Assembly: GCA_026120035.1 (NCBI GenBank)
Contig: JALRME010000006.1
Coordinates: 1,522,024 to 1,586,023 of the forward strand
From: Coleophoma eucalyptorum
Lineage: Eukaryota; Ascomycota; Leotiomycetes; Helotiales; Dermateaceae
Direction: 5' to 3'
Length of the DNA stretch: 64,000 bases
Shown here piece after piece: positions 34,264-45,388 of this stretch (positions are counted from its first letter, which is position 1; each line of letters opens with the position of its first letter). The position numbers were made by a program, and so were the translations under genes. The notes under the pieces were generated by a model that ran no database searches, had not been told where the DNA came from, and saw only the letters and a program-made list of their open reading frames with translations.

Positions 34264-34996
34264 AGTGACAATAGGGTTCAGTGATGTATGGCTTGAATTT
34301 TATTCCTTTTAGAGGTCGGGTCAAGGCCAATAAAAATAACATTTTAGTAACAAGGGCTCAAAGATGTAAATTGTAAAGTCAGATTTGAGAGAAGTAGGAC
34401 CATCGCCTTGGAAGCAGATAATTTGAAGAATTAGTGACAGAAATAATTGCTTAGGCCTCAGGAGATAGTGCAAAATGATGAATTAGGATAGATGTGGCAG
34501 AAAAGGTTAGCGAATTCTGTTTAGCACTAGTATCTCGTTCTAATACTGGCCCATAAAGTGCCAGCAGATTTCATATGACAATGTTAATATTTACGGGTCT
34601 AGATGTGTCGGTCATATTTCGGGGCGATTGTAGCAGGGCTAGTATATAGCGACTGCCGCTGCGACCGATTTCGGCCAACGCCGACCGATAATAATGCTAT
34701 GCCGATTTCCGAGATTATGGACGCGGAAACCTGAATTTAAGCAAGACCGTAGAAATCTATGCTCAGATTCACGGGTTGTTTTTATTCTAATCCGGCTACG
34801 TTTTGTGAGATATACCGAAAATGTTCCGAGAGTTTCCGAGGTAAAGGTGTTGACACGAGCGTGAATTGTCAAGACTTTAAAAGATATCCGAAACTCTTAC
34901 TCGATTTCAATTTCATTTGCGTATTCGAAATAAGGTAGTTCATCAGTTCCTGTCAATCTAGCCCTTTTCAGACATATCCTCGGCCTCTCAGCGAGC
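34264..34996. promoter_or_regulatory. Divergent promoter of flavoprotein and second SDR
   Basis: A 733-bp interval between divergently read, intact genes. It probably carries control elements for both, but I see no convincing repeated motif. An open frame at 34639-34872 on the minus strand has no recognisable features. Confidence 0.45.
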
Positions 34997-35898
34997 ATGG
35001 TGCAACCAATCTTGTATAAGCTGGATGGCACAGGTCGACTTCATCAACGAGTTGCAATCGTGACGGGATCGTCTTCTGGAATGGGACGAGCTATTGCATT
35101 GGCACTGGCGAGAGAGGGTTCTCACGTGGTTTGTTCTGATTTGAAACCTGAAGCAGCACAACATGGTTTTGAGGAGGATAAAGAGATCCCAACCCACACA
35201 GTCATTGCCAATAATGGTGGCAAGTCTGCATTTCAAAAGTGTAATATAGGCCAAACTCCTGAGATTTGGAATTTGATTGACTTCGCGGTGAAGGTGAGCA
35301 ATTCTAATTATTAGTCATGACTATTTATTGATCAAATGGTTCTGTGTAGGAGTTTGGCAAACTTGATATTCTGGTCAATAATGCCGGTCTCTGGTTACCT
35401 TTACGAGACTTTGTAGAGGAGACTGATGAGATGTGGGATGCAATGATGGGAATCAATGGTAAAGGGGCCGCCACTTCAATGCGCCAGGCTATCAAGCAAT
35501 TCCTCAAACAGCCTATAGATCCAATATCTGGATCTCGAGGCAGGATCGTCAATATCTCCTCAAGCGCGGGCATTGTGGCTATCAGACGAGAAGCAACTTA
35601 TGCCACAAGTAAAGCAGCAGTGTCTATGCTCACAAGAAATGTTGCGTTAGACCACGCTAAAGATTGCATAAACATTAATGCTGTGTGCCCTGGTGTTGTC
35701 AGGACAGCAATGTCAAGCACAAATTTTCAAGACTCGAAAATTATCACGGAGATGCAAAAAGGGACACCATGGCCAAGACTAGGAGAGCCTAAGGATATCG
35801 CAAATGTCGTGCTTTTCTTATGCACAGACGAAGCTCAGTGGATGACTGGGCAGAACATTGCAGTCGACGGAGGATTTACCATCGGAATACCTTTGTAA
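34997..35898 (+). CDS. Short-chain dehydrogenase/reductase (SDR)
   Basis: Exons 34997-35293 and 35350-35898 give 281 residues. Motifs in order are VAIVTGSSSGMGRAIALALA (cofactor binding), VVCSDLKPEA (an acidic residue after beta-2, favouring NAD), DILVNNAGLWLPL, RGRIVNISSSAGIV (catalytic Ser region), TYATSKAAVSML (Tyr-x3-Lys), ININAVCPGVVRTAM and TGQNIAVDGGFTIGIPL. The 56-nt intron has GTGAGC and TGTAG ends. The protein is complete and undamaged. It is divergent from the ketosteroid-dehydrogenase-like gene, so co-control is likely. It probably acts on a hydroxyl or keto group of the same substrate series. Confidence 0.9.
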
Positions 35899-36473
35899 TA
35901 GTATATTTAGAAATACAATGAATAAATTATTAATTTAAGTAATATCGGGCCACAAGTGCTAGAAGGCGTCTCTACGTATGAGAAAAACCTTCCTTTTTTG
36001 GCACGTGCACTGCCAGCTATTTACCACCTTTTGAAATCTTAAGATCAAATTTTTATACAAGAAATAAGTAAAAAATGATTTAGATCATAGATGTTAATTC
36101 TATGAAATGATTTTTCAATGGCAGAAAGTCAGAAGGGCAAATACGATGTATTAAAATTGTCAAATTATTGATTATGGGTCTACCACAAATAGGAAAGTTT
36201 TTTCTCATATGTAGAGCGTATATACACAGATATGGATGCTGACAGGATGACGTAGAGCATAAGCCCAAACACTATTAAAGGAATGAATTAAAGAATGTTT
36301 CTCTCCGACCACCAACCATCCTTCCATCTCCAGAGCCAATGCTGATCGAGTCTTTCCACTCTCTTTACTTTGACGAAGTCGCCTAACTAATCAATAACTT
36401 CGAAAACTCTTCCTTTAGCCATGCTTTTCACTACCATTATCCAACTCTAGATCATTTTGAAGGTGGGTTAGAT
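35899..36473. other. Intergenic, convergent 3' ends
   Basis: AT-rich spacer between the SDR and the membrane protein. No gene recognised. Confidence 0.4.
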
Positions 36474-37199
36474 TTAGAGCAACGAGTTGCCTAGCCTCCT
36501 CACGACGTACAGATACCAAGAGTCAATCGCGAGCTGGAGACAAATCGTGGCTCCAGGGACCCAAAATTTCAACGCTCCGTTATAGGCAAAAACTACAGCT
36601 TGTGTGGTGTGTATGCCAGCCGCAAAAGTGAAGAGAACCTGGACGACCATATTGACAATAGCAAGTTCTTTAGGAAATATTGGCTTCTTGTGTGAGTGCA
36701 TAACGATAGCGTAGGAAAAGGTGAAATTTTGTACCATGAATGTTGGCCACGGCATGAAGGCACAAATCCAAAAGAAATAATTGAACACCTGTGTTATTTC
36801 TGCAGGTCGCTCAGGGCGGTAGGATGTGATGCCAAGGATAATACTGGGCAAGATGAAAGTCCAAACACCAGCAGCAGCGAAAGCTATTTGAAGTTGATGC
36901 ACAAGATAGTGAAGATTAGGAATGCGGCTCATCTGGTAAGAGATTACAGCCCCGAACGGTACATAGAATGAACCTGAAATCATGAGGATTCCAGCCCCCG
37001 CACGAGTCCGGGTAACCTGTTTCATAGAGTTATCTGCAGTTTGTTCGGCATTCCACCAAGGCTTGATTGGTGCAATGAAGTCCGCGACCGCGTAGCCCGT
37101 TAAGAACATCGCAGCACAGATAACGCCAGTTTCAGCGCAATGGCAATTGATGAGAGCCATCTTGACTTCGCTAATTTGTCTATATCGACGCCCAGCCAT
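36474..37199 (-). CDS. Hypothetical multi-pass membrane protein
   Basis: I cannot place this 241-residue protein in a named family. It has about six hydrophobic stretches, for example VICAAMFLTGYAVADFI, GILMISGSFYVPFGAVI, VWTFILPSIILGITSY and VVQVLFTFAAGIHTTQAVVFAY, with short polar loops (SYRPERPAEI; HSHKKPIFPKE). Pattern and length suggest a small integral membrane protein conserved in fungi. The start is ambiguous: ATG 37197-37199 gives the listed frame, while an overlapping frame from 37226 (MGLFNGFSRWLGVDIDKL) reads more like a protein N-terminus but does not join without a frame change. It lies beside the SDR/flavoprotein group, so an association with uptake or membrane steroid metabolism is only a guess. 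Confidence 0.6.
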   Translation of the reverse strand: MAGRRYRQISEVKMALINCHCAETGVICAAMFLTGYAVADFIAPIKPWWNAEQTADNSMKQVTRTRAGAGILMISGSFYVPFGAVISYQMSRIPNLHYLVHQLQIAFAAAGVWTFILPSIILGITSYRPERPAEITQVFNYFFWICAFMPWPTFMVQNFTFSYAIVMHSHKKPIFPKELAIVNMVVQVLFTFAAGIHTTQAVVFAYNGALKFWVPGATICLQLAIDSWYLYVVRRLGNSLL

Positions 37200-38954
37200 C
37201 GACTGAATCCATTGAAAAGTCCCATGGCTATGACGATCTTTGTAATAATTATCAGGAAAGAGAGCTCAGAGAAATAAGACAGGAATGATTTTGGTATATC
37301 AAATGACCAATAGGATGAAGCCAGCAGTAAATTTTTGATACATCTTGCGAATTGGGAATCCGGTTCATGTATACATTTTCTGCAAATCCCAGAAGGGAGT
37401 TTGGAGCTGGATAATTCCTGACAACACCACCCGTCCTCTACTTTGCATGGGCGATACATGGGGAAGAATTATTTTCGAATGTACAGACATATGTAACCAA
37501 ATAATGAGCAAGTTTCTAAAGTCACAGCTAATACGTACCTCAACATTCCATTGGGTATCGAGCATTTACACCAGCATTGTCAGTGCTTGCATATGCATTG
37601 GAACAGCTGACACTTGGAACTCCTGACGCGGATGGTCTTTCATGTTCCGTGTAACTTACCTGTGTATCGACGGATACTCTGGAATAAATATTGAGACATA
37701 GCTAATGTTAGAATCTGTTTATACGTTGTAGTTTGTATGACCGTCCGGGGCACTGAATTACAGGGGATTCACCTCCTAAACTTGAGTGTGACAAAGAGGG
37801 TCCGGGGAAGAAAGGGGACTTCGTGCGAAAGCTGTAAGCCGTTTGGAGTTGGGGATCGCAACAATGTTGAGTTGTAGGTCACGAGTGGCAAGATGATTTT
37901 TCTCGATAGGGATAGTGCGCGCGACTATAAGGTTGAATAGGAGACAAAATAATCCGAGATCAACGCATTTTTTGGTAGGAGGTTTGTTATTGCTCATATA
38001 TATATTCAACTGTGTATGAGGAATTACATAAAACTGATAATATAAAAACAAAAGAAAGCACTGATAACAGTGAGAGGATTAAGTTATATATGTATATATC
38101 TTTCTTTGGATCTAGTGGCTTAGCAACGGAATAGAAAAATTAAAATTTGTAGATTAGCATTTTTCCTGGCGACTATTTTGTAGGATTTTTGGATATAAAC
38201 TTCCTTAGCAAAAGGCACAGACTGATCCCCACCATAAATAGAGTAGGGCAGGAAGGGGGGTATTTACTTTGTTAAAACGAAGGGGTCATGTGATCACGAG
38301 ACAGGCACCTACATGTAAATAGACCTCCAGGCAGACCTTCACCTTCTTTCTACAATGTCAATGTCAATACCATCAATTCTCACCCTCTCTATTGATACCC
38401 TACATCGTTGCTTGCAATATACTTAGGTATGCAATTAAGTTCAAGATAAATTGCCCTTCAATTCAAATTCCTCAGACAAGCAATACTACTTCTGGCGATA
38501 AGAATTAAATCAATATGTATTACCTACACTTTTCCAAGTGATTTTTTTGAAGGTTACTTGGATTAAGCGAAGCAAAACGAGTTTCGATATCCCAAAAATA
38601 AATTACTGAAGCATTCATGGGATTTAATGATAGGGGGATCAAAAGAGAAGGGATCACCGTTAAAAGGATATAGACGGGTAGTCTCCAAACCTGTGGTCAA
38701 AGCCACGAGGCGACTCGAAAATCAAGGCGCAGTCATAGGCTACCAAGGATTTCCCACGCAATTTTACGTACGTATACTAGCCAAGAAGATCAAAAGTTCC
38801 CACCGCTTATTTACAATTGTGTTTGAGCTCCTTTTCTAAACCTAACCTTTTCAAGCCTTTCAGGTAAAGAATCTATATACTTATTAAAGTGCTTTTCAGC
38901 TGAAATCTCGTTCTCCTAGATATCAACTATAGCATCCTTTAGCTGTTGAATACT
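37200..38954. other. Intergenic, 1.75 kb
   Basis: No recognisable gene. It contains AT-rich stretches, a TATATATGTATATATC tract near 38085 and probable left flank of the Tc1 relic. I could not find a clear terminal inverted repeat. Confidence 0.45.
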
Positions 38955-39850
38955 CTAGCCTCCGTGTGGATTTCTATTCCGTAGTAGTTGCTTTAGAATC
39001 CTCCATACATTCTCAATAGGATTTAAATCTGGTGAAGAAGGAGGCCAACAGAGGGAGTGGATATAACACTCAACTCGTGCATTATTACAAAAGCCTTGAT
39101 TCTGTTTTGAATCCTTTTTTCCGTGTATAGGACTTCTATCTTCAACACAGAAATAGCCTAGGTTATATCGATCTTTCATAATATCTTTTAAAGCTCCGCG
39201 AAGAATCTGATTCTCGTACTTCTTTTGTATAAATCCTTTGCCTTCTCCCTCTGTTGAAACAAAGAGTATATTACTTTTAAAGTTATATTTGATTGCTACC
39301 CAACAATGTAAAGCCTTTCGGCCGCTATAAAAGGTAAACTGTACACAATCAAGTCGATATAGTTCTCCTCTTTTCCGAGGTATTTTCTGTCGACGTCGAA
39401 GGTTTGAAGAAGTTGTTGTTTCATCGGTATATATACCCTTTCGCCACTATTCCTTTGGTCGATCCTAATGCATAATTAAAAAGATCTATCGTTTAAGCTT
39501 TGTCTCTTTCGATATAAAGGGCTTACTATCGGGTGTATGATAGTGATATCCGTATCGTACAAAGGCAGCTAGAATCGTATTCCTTGATGCTTTAATTCCA
39601 AATTCCTTTGCGATCTCGGAAACAGATAAAGCTCGACGGTCGAAATGGCTAGTTATCCATTAAATTATAGCCTTAATTTTCTCATCCGGGATTATAGGAG
39701 GCCTTCCAGACCTTGATTTCCCAGTCCTCCGGTCTCCTCTCTGTAACCAGGCACGTGCAGTCGTTCGTAGGACCTTTGCTAGCCTAGCTGCTTTAACCTA
39801 GGAATAGCCCTCTTCAATATAGGCTCGGAATCGTACTCGGCGTGGAGTTT
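38955..39850 (-). mobile_element. Tc1/mariner-type transposon, transposase relic with several stops
   Basis: Read on the minus strand with stops skipped, the translation is a near full-length Tc1 transposase. It has an N-terminal helix-turn-helix (KAARLAKVLRTTARAW, then GRPPIIPDEKI), IYTDETT (first catalytic Asp), FCVEDRSPIHG (second Asp) and WPPSSPDLNPIENVW (the Glu motif). At least five in-frame stops (TAG/TAA) interrupt it, several at places where Gln or Trp is expected, the result RIP would give. CAGGGGGGGCTGTAG at 39987-40001 may be one terminal end. The element is dead. Confidence 0.85.
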
Positions 39851-40320
39851 CATGCTCTTGACGGGCTGTAGTTCTCTTTGGAACACGTGCTATGAAGTGT
39901 ATGGTGTGTATGTGGTGTATGTGATAGGTGAATGAGGTTATGTAAGAATCTAAAAAGCAGCATGAGAATAAGTCTCACCGTCTTACAGGGGGGGCTGTAG
40001 ATCATGTGACAATATGTCACATGACATTCATGACGCGACGCGTCCATTCAAGTAGGATGTTGTTGTTCTGAAGAACCTCGATACCACCATGTTACCTTAA
40101 TACTCCGAATTCGACATCATCGATGAATTGGACTCTCATGCACCTACAGTGACCCCTCGCAATATTTAATATAACTTATATCTAGTATAGAACTAGATAT
40201 ACTACATATATATAGACTATCTATAATAAAAGTCGCGATACCTAAGAAGTTCATAGGTAAGTAAAGTAAACTTTAGGTCTTTATAACTTAATTAGAGTTA
40301 TATATCCATTTTAACCAATA

Positions 40321-40745
40321 CCTCTTTCCAGACGAAAATAAGAAAGTTTTATATATAGTATCTTACCTAAGGGACTTAGCCTTTAGATAGTTTAACCCTA
40401 TACTACAAGAATTCCTTAGTAATACGCCTATCAATTAGGACGACGATACGATACATATTTTCGGAAGCTTCTAGGAACTCAAGAAAAGATTATAATAATT
40501 CTATAGCGACTTAGATAAAGAAAGAATAGCTAAATGATAGCTCTAAGTATTAAGGTAGAAAGACTCTATAACAAACTATACTATAGAATTTAGAGGCTAT
40601 ATAGCCTAGGTAGATTAGAACGACGTAGTACTTATGACTCTATTCTATAGAGGCTTGAAAGATAGAGTCAAAGATAACCTTGTTGTTACATCCTATACCG
40701 TAGGTAGTACCAAAGGCTTCTTTAGGGTAGGGTAAGGTAGAGGCT
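40321..40745 (+). mobile_element. Gypsy-type retrotransposon gag relic, RIP-damaged
   Basis: With stops read through, the plus strand encodes a gag domain of fungal Ty3/gypsy elements: LFPDENKKVLYIVSYLRDLAF, then DDDTIHIFGSF, ELKKRL, DLDKERIAK, and YTIEFRGYIA with LMTLFYRGLKDRVKDNL. Nearly every position where Trp or Gln would be expected is a TAG or TAA stop. Surrounding sequence (about 40140-41100) is very rich in TA and poor in CA/TG, so it is probably more of the same element. No intact gag or pol frame remains. Confidence 0.8.
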
Positions 40746-41481
40746 TATAAATTCTCTAGGTTCCTTCTATAGATAACTACTATAGGATCAACGAAGTACT
40801 AATAAATAATAGAAGTATATAACTAATTTAGATCAAAGGTAGGTAAGAAATAAATAATTAAAGTTAAGTATAAAGCTCCTATCTACTTAAGAACTTTATA
40901 TTCTTATATACTAACTTAATCTCGCTCATTAGGAGTTAAGGAGATAATTTAATCGACTCCTTAACTCCTACGAAGTAGGATAGGAGTAGCTATTCAGATA
41001 ATTCTTACTCCTAAGTCATATAATACCTATCTCTTATAAGTGGGATATAACACCTGGTTACCGAGTTCTTTTGCCAAGGCTACGTACCGATAATTTTTAT
41101 ATATAAAAACATCTCTACCGGGGAATAATAGAGTTAGGTAGGGAAGTAAGAAATACACGCGACAATAGTACAAAACAGTTCTTTCTGACTTGAAAAGATC
41201 TTATCACATGCCAAAGAAAGAATATCTCGTATGTTGATCTTGGCTGTCATTCTCAACTTGCTATGTAATAGTTGCCAGTTGATTTTGATTAATCCTCCCT
41301 AGATCGAGCGCAACAACTCTTCAGTAGGGTAATCTACAGTGGGGAAGTCTCATCAAGAATTCTATCCGGATTTGCCAAAATGCTAGGTGCGATTTATTGC
41401 AGAAGCTAGTTATAAATGCTGTAGTTATATTCACTAGCCAGTCTCAAGCCCAGAATTCATCATAATAGCTTTCGCCAACCC
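40746..41481. other. RIP-type AT-rich sequence and gene 3' flank
   Basis: Continuation of the TA-rich retroelement relic to about 41100, then ordinary intergenic sequence to the end of the epoxide hydrolase. No gene seen. Confidence 0.4.
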
Positions 41482-42969
41482 CTAACCAGTCCAGTACATT
41501 CCTATTTCTCTTAGATCCGCAATCAAAGCTGATGGGTTCTCAAGCGCTGGGAAGTGACCTCCAACGTCGTGATCTAGAACCCACAGTAAGCATCTAGCCT
41601 ACGGTGTCATTATGATGGTACTTACTCCTATAGCTCACCAAATTCCCAACCTTTGCGACCAGCGCAGGTGGCCAGAAAGCTATATTATATTTGAAAGCGC
41701 TGAAGAATAGCGGCGCATCAGTGCGCGCTTTGGTGTAGTCCGATGAAAATCCACCGGGATTTTGCGCATATATATAGACCGAGGAGACGAAGCACCGAGT
41801 GAGGTAATAAAGCGAAACGCTGAGAAGAATCTCGTTGCTATTGAGAAGTGAACCGCCCGTTCCTGCACGTGGATCAGACCCTGAGAGTCGAGTTAGAATT
41901 TGTTGTCATGCGGGAAGGAAGATTGATGCACCGTTTATGTACTTTTCTCCAATCCAAGCTAACTGCCCTACCGGGCTGTCATATAACGCAAGTCCTAGCG
42001 TATTTGGCTATGGTGATGAGGTATTAATCTTCAAGTCTGAGCAATCAATGGAAATATGAAAGCACAATTACCTTGGTAGACTGCTCGAGGAAGTAGCCTA
42101 GACCAAAAGTATCCCATTCTATAAAGCGCTGTTCTTCGAACTCTTCAAGTGGTGAAAGAGTAATGTTGAGAGCCTGTAGCTCATCAGGTTCTAATGGAAA
42201 AAATGGTAAGAATACAAGGTGCGCTGCTCGAGTTGTTTTGTTGTACTGATCATACAGCACAAACGCAGGACCAACCCCAAAATCTGTCCCATGGACAGCA
42301 AAGGTGCTATATCCAAGAACATCGGTCATCAACGTGTTGAACACACGTGCTGTGTCAACGACCGTCCAGTTGGCGGGAGGAGGGGACGAGAAAGCAAAAC
42401 CCGGGAGAGAGGGCACAATGACATCGAAAAAAACGGACTTCCCATCGGAGATTCTTTTTTTCTGTACAAGCTGGTCGATCAGAGGGACGAACTCAAGGAA
42501 AGAGCTTGGCCAGCCGTGTAGCAGAAGTAGTGGTATGGCATCGGGACTTTTCGATTTCTCGTGGATAAAGTGAATGGTAAGGTTCTCGATCGTGGCTTCA
42601 AAATGATTAAATCTATATCGACTTTAGCTACTGATCTTATATGAGAATAAAAAGAGATTGCAATGCTACCACTACCTACTGATTCATAGATGATTGCTCC
42701 TTCTCCCAATTGAAGCTTGTTAGCCACTCTTGCTGAAATGACTTGAGGGTGTCCAGATTAATTCCAAATGACGATCCAACGCCGGGGTATTCAGGGAGAT
42801 CAGGCAGCTGAGTCTCTTTAATTTTGCTGAGCATGGTTGGGACATGGTTGGAAAGGTTTATGGTAAAAGGCCGCAAGTTGAAGGAGGGTGTCGTTTTTAG
42901 TCCAGTGCACTCTGTGCCTTGAAGGGCCAATAGAGCAAATGCCAGGTATTGAGAAAAAGGCACAAACAT
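41482..42969 (-). CDS. Secreted epoxide hydrolase, alpha/beta fold with EHN domain
   Basis: The N-terminus MFVPFSQYLAFALLALQGTECTG is a likely signal peptide. The EHN-type region follows (FTINLSNHVPTMLSKIKETQLPDLP; WLTSFNWEKEQSSMN). An intron at about 42613-42679 leads to FNHFEATIENLTIHFIHEK and LLLLHGWPSSFLEFVPLI. The nucleophile elbow is HGTDFG with Asp, where relatives usually have GGDWG. After introns near 42000-42075 and 41882-41944 comes SDPRAGTGGSLL and SVSLYYLTRCFVSS; a last short intron gives NHDVGGHFPALENP with the catalytic His. All stops fall inside proposed introns, so the gene can be intact. The enzyme would open epoxides outside the cell or in the secretory route. Exon edges are approximate. 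Confidence 0.8.
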
Positions 42970-44406
42970 TTTGAAAGTGGCACATGGGTAGAAAAGTTGT
43001 ATGTTTCCAGGCGCTACATGCGGCCTTATATAGCTTTCCAGGTTTGTATTTTTGGGGAAACTGTCGAGATGACAAATTACGCTAGGCGGCGCATGATCGA
43101 GTTGACAGTGTAAGCCACGAAAGAGACATTAACAATCAGACAATCTTCTTGTAATTCCGAGGTAAAGTCTCACAGTAACTTGATTATACCAATCCGTCTT
43201 TAAGCAACGATAGTTTCTCTGTATAGACATTCATATAAAGTTGCGACAGGTCAAGCAACACCAGAAAGATAAAGTAGAGTGACCCGCTACGTCTTCCGAA
43301 CCCAATTCCATTCCCGAGAAACCAGAAGATTAGACGCAATGTGTTTAATCAATCTGCTACGTAATGTTTTACATATGATTATACTCGCCAGCTAGCATAA
43401 TCCTAAGTCGGTTTTCACCAGCCATGGTCGCTTGTGTCCCGTCCTTACGCAAACATCCAATGCTTTCGTTGAGAAGTCAAGCCCAATGATATTTCCTCAT
43501 AGCGTTCGGCCATCGTCAGTCTGAAGTTATTCTCGTGTTGCTTCCAGAACAGTGTAGAGAAATTCTGTTCTGGGCAGGGTTTTCTTGTTCAGCTTCACAC
43601 GCCCACCAGCTGGGCCCAAGCTATTCTACTTGAGATATTGGAATAGGATCTAAGCATGTAAAAGAATCCTAGTTTTATTCAAAGCGGGTAGGTAATTTGG
43701 TGAACTGTATAGTCTGGTGGCTTTTATTTGAACCACTTCAAATATACGACATCTGTCAGCCTGCCTGCAGCGAAGGCAGGCCTAAGACTTAAACGCGGCA
43801 AGAAGAAAAGAACAGCCAATTAAAGAAATCGCTATCTGTAAGCGGCTCTAATAAATATCCCCCTTTCAGTGAATACCAAGACAATGATCTAGCTGGTTAA
43901 TGAACAAATTAATATCGGTATTTATTTCCTAATTTCTTATTTGACTTACTTAATGTACTTAGCACGAATCTAAAAATCGATCCAATAGAAAAATTCCCTT
44001 TTATCATCAGAGTTTACCGATAATGTCTTAATCACAAATGAACTTGGAGATCTCTGGTCTTCATGAATCGAGACTCGCCCTGTTGTTATTTAATATTCAG
44101 AATGTCGACTAAGTCAAGGCGAGGTAACTCAAGGCTTCAGAACCCCATGATGCGCCACAAATCATATGGACAGAGCTGGGATCGAGCATCTTTTCAATAA
44201 ATCATTTGCTATAGGAACGATTTCGACGACGGGGACTATGCATTTGGTACATTCTTAACATCGCCCGAAATTGGAATTGAAGAAGCGCCTCATAGAACAC
44301 CATCTGACGTCTTTAAAATGATTGGCCGCTTCTACATAGCTTTTGCTGACCTAGTTCCGCCCGTGCAATATAAGTAACGCTAAAAAGCTAGACTTTATTT
44401 TAGTAG
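42970..44406. other. Intergenic, 1.4 kb, with a coding-like scrap
   Basis: At about 43415-43625 the minus strand has one frame with only two stops, containing GGRVKLNKKTLPRTEFLYTV and IIGLDFSTKALDVCVRTG. It reads like a protein relic but I cannot name the family. GCCTGCC...GGCAGGC near 43760 is a short hairpin. No complete gene. Confidence 0.35.
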
Positions 44407-45252
44407 CTATGTAGGACTACTATATAGAAACAACCGTTGAAGCCCATAAAATTCTTCTGGTTTAGATGCCTTATTAATCAGTAAGAGCTGCTCTACCGCT
44501 CTATGTCCATTAAGTGCTGCAAGTTGTAGAGCAGTCCACCCACTTCTGTTCGCTACCTCTACATCTACGCCTTTCTCAAGCAGCAGCCGTAGGACTGCTA
44601 CATGCCCGTTCTTTGCAGCTAACAACAGCGGAGTAAAGCCTTCACTGTCCTTCGAGTCCACCCTCACCTTACCTGTATCGAACAGCAACTGTAAAACTAC
44701 CGTAGGCCCGTTCTTAGCAGCATACATCAATGGTTTTCGACCGGAATTATTATGTTTTGAGTCGATCTTAACACTAGCTATATCTAGAAGCTGCTGTACG
44801 ACACCAGTGTGCCTGTTCCCAGACGCCCACGACATTGGAGTCTGTTCATCCTCGTCTATTAAATTGACCTCGATCTTACCTAGTTCAAGAAGCAGTTTGA
44901 AGATTTTGAGGTGGACATTCGCAGCTGCCCAATGGATCAGTGTCCAGCCGTCCTTCTTAGCAACTGTAATATCTGCCCCATTCTGAAGTAGCAGTTTAAA
45001 GAGTTCGAGGTGGCCATTGTGAGCTGCTACATGGATCGGTGTCCAGCCGTCCTTATTAGTAACTATGATATTTGCACCATTCTGAAGCAGTAGTTTGAAG
45101 ATTTCGACGTGGCCATTCTCAGCCACGCAATGGATCGGTGTCCAGCCATCCTTGTCAGCAACCGTGATATCTGCCCAATTCTTAAGCAAAGGTTTGAAGA
45201 ATTCCAGATGGCCATGCTCAGAAAGCTCTTCTGTAGTGGTTGGAACAGGCAC
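44407..45252 (-). CDS. Ankyrin-repeat protein, probably 5'-truncated
   Basis: The 281-residue frame holds eight ankyrin repeats from about residue 10 to 265. The first three are nearly identical (KDGWTPIHxxAxNGH, then hydrophobic FKLLLQNGA), the rest more divergent (DEQTPMSWASGNRH; RKPLMYAAKNG; FTPLLLAAKNGH; WTALQLAALNGH). The frame starts MPVPTTTEELSEHGHLEFFKPLLKN, i.e. in the middle of a repeat, with no effector domain upstream. This suggests that the N-terminal part (often a NACHT domain in fungi) has been lost or lies in another exon I cannot see. Tandem near-identity of repeats 1-3 points to recent internal duplication. Ankyrin proteins mediate protein binding; no function can be given. 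Confidence 0.75.
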   Translation of the reverse strand: MPVPTTTEELSEHGHLEFFKPLLKNWADITVADKDGWTPIHCVAENGHVEIFKLLLQNGANIIVTNKDGWTPIHVAAHNGHLELFKLLLQNGADITVAKKDGWTLIHWAAANVHLKIFKLLLELGKIEVNLIDEDEQTPMSWASGNRHTGVVQQLLDIASVKIDSKHNNSGRKPLMYAAKNGPTVVLQLLFDTGKVRVDSKDSEGFTPLLLAAKNGHVAVLRLLLEKGVDVEVANRSGWTALQLAALNGHRAVEQLLLINKASKPEEFYGLQRLFLYSSPT

Positions 45253-45388
45253 AACAGTGCCTGAATCATTACTGGAACAGGGTCTTCTTTCCTAGGGTGA
45301 TTATGATGCCAGCCTTGAAGATTTTCTTAACGAAGTACTCAACTAGGCGTACCAAAGATCAGAAGTTTTCGACCTTGATCAGAGAGCT

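Noticed and set aside
36474..37199. GPR1/FUN34 acetate transporter
   Set aside because: Size and helix number are similar, but the family motif is absent.
41866..41960. Premature stop in the epoxide hydrolase after FLPA
   Set aside because: The stop falls within a segment bounded by a GTACAT donor and a CTCTCAG acceptor with a TCTAAC branch-like site; removing it joins GEK to SDPRAGT as the family requires.
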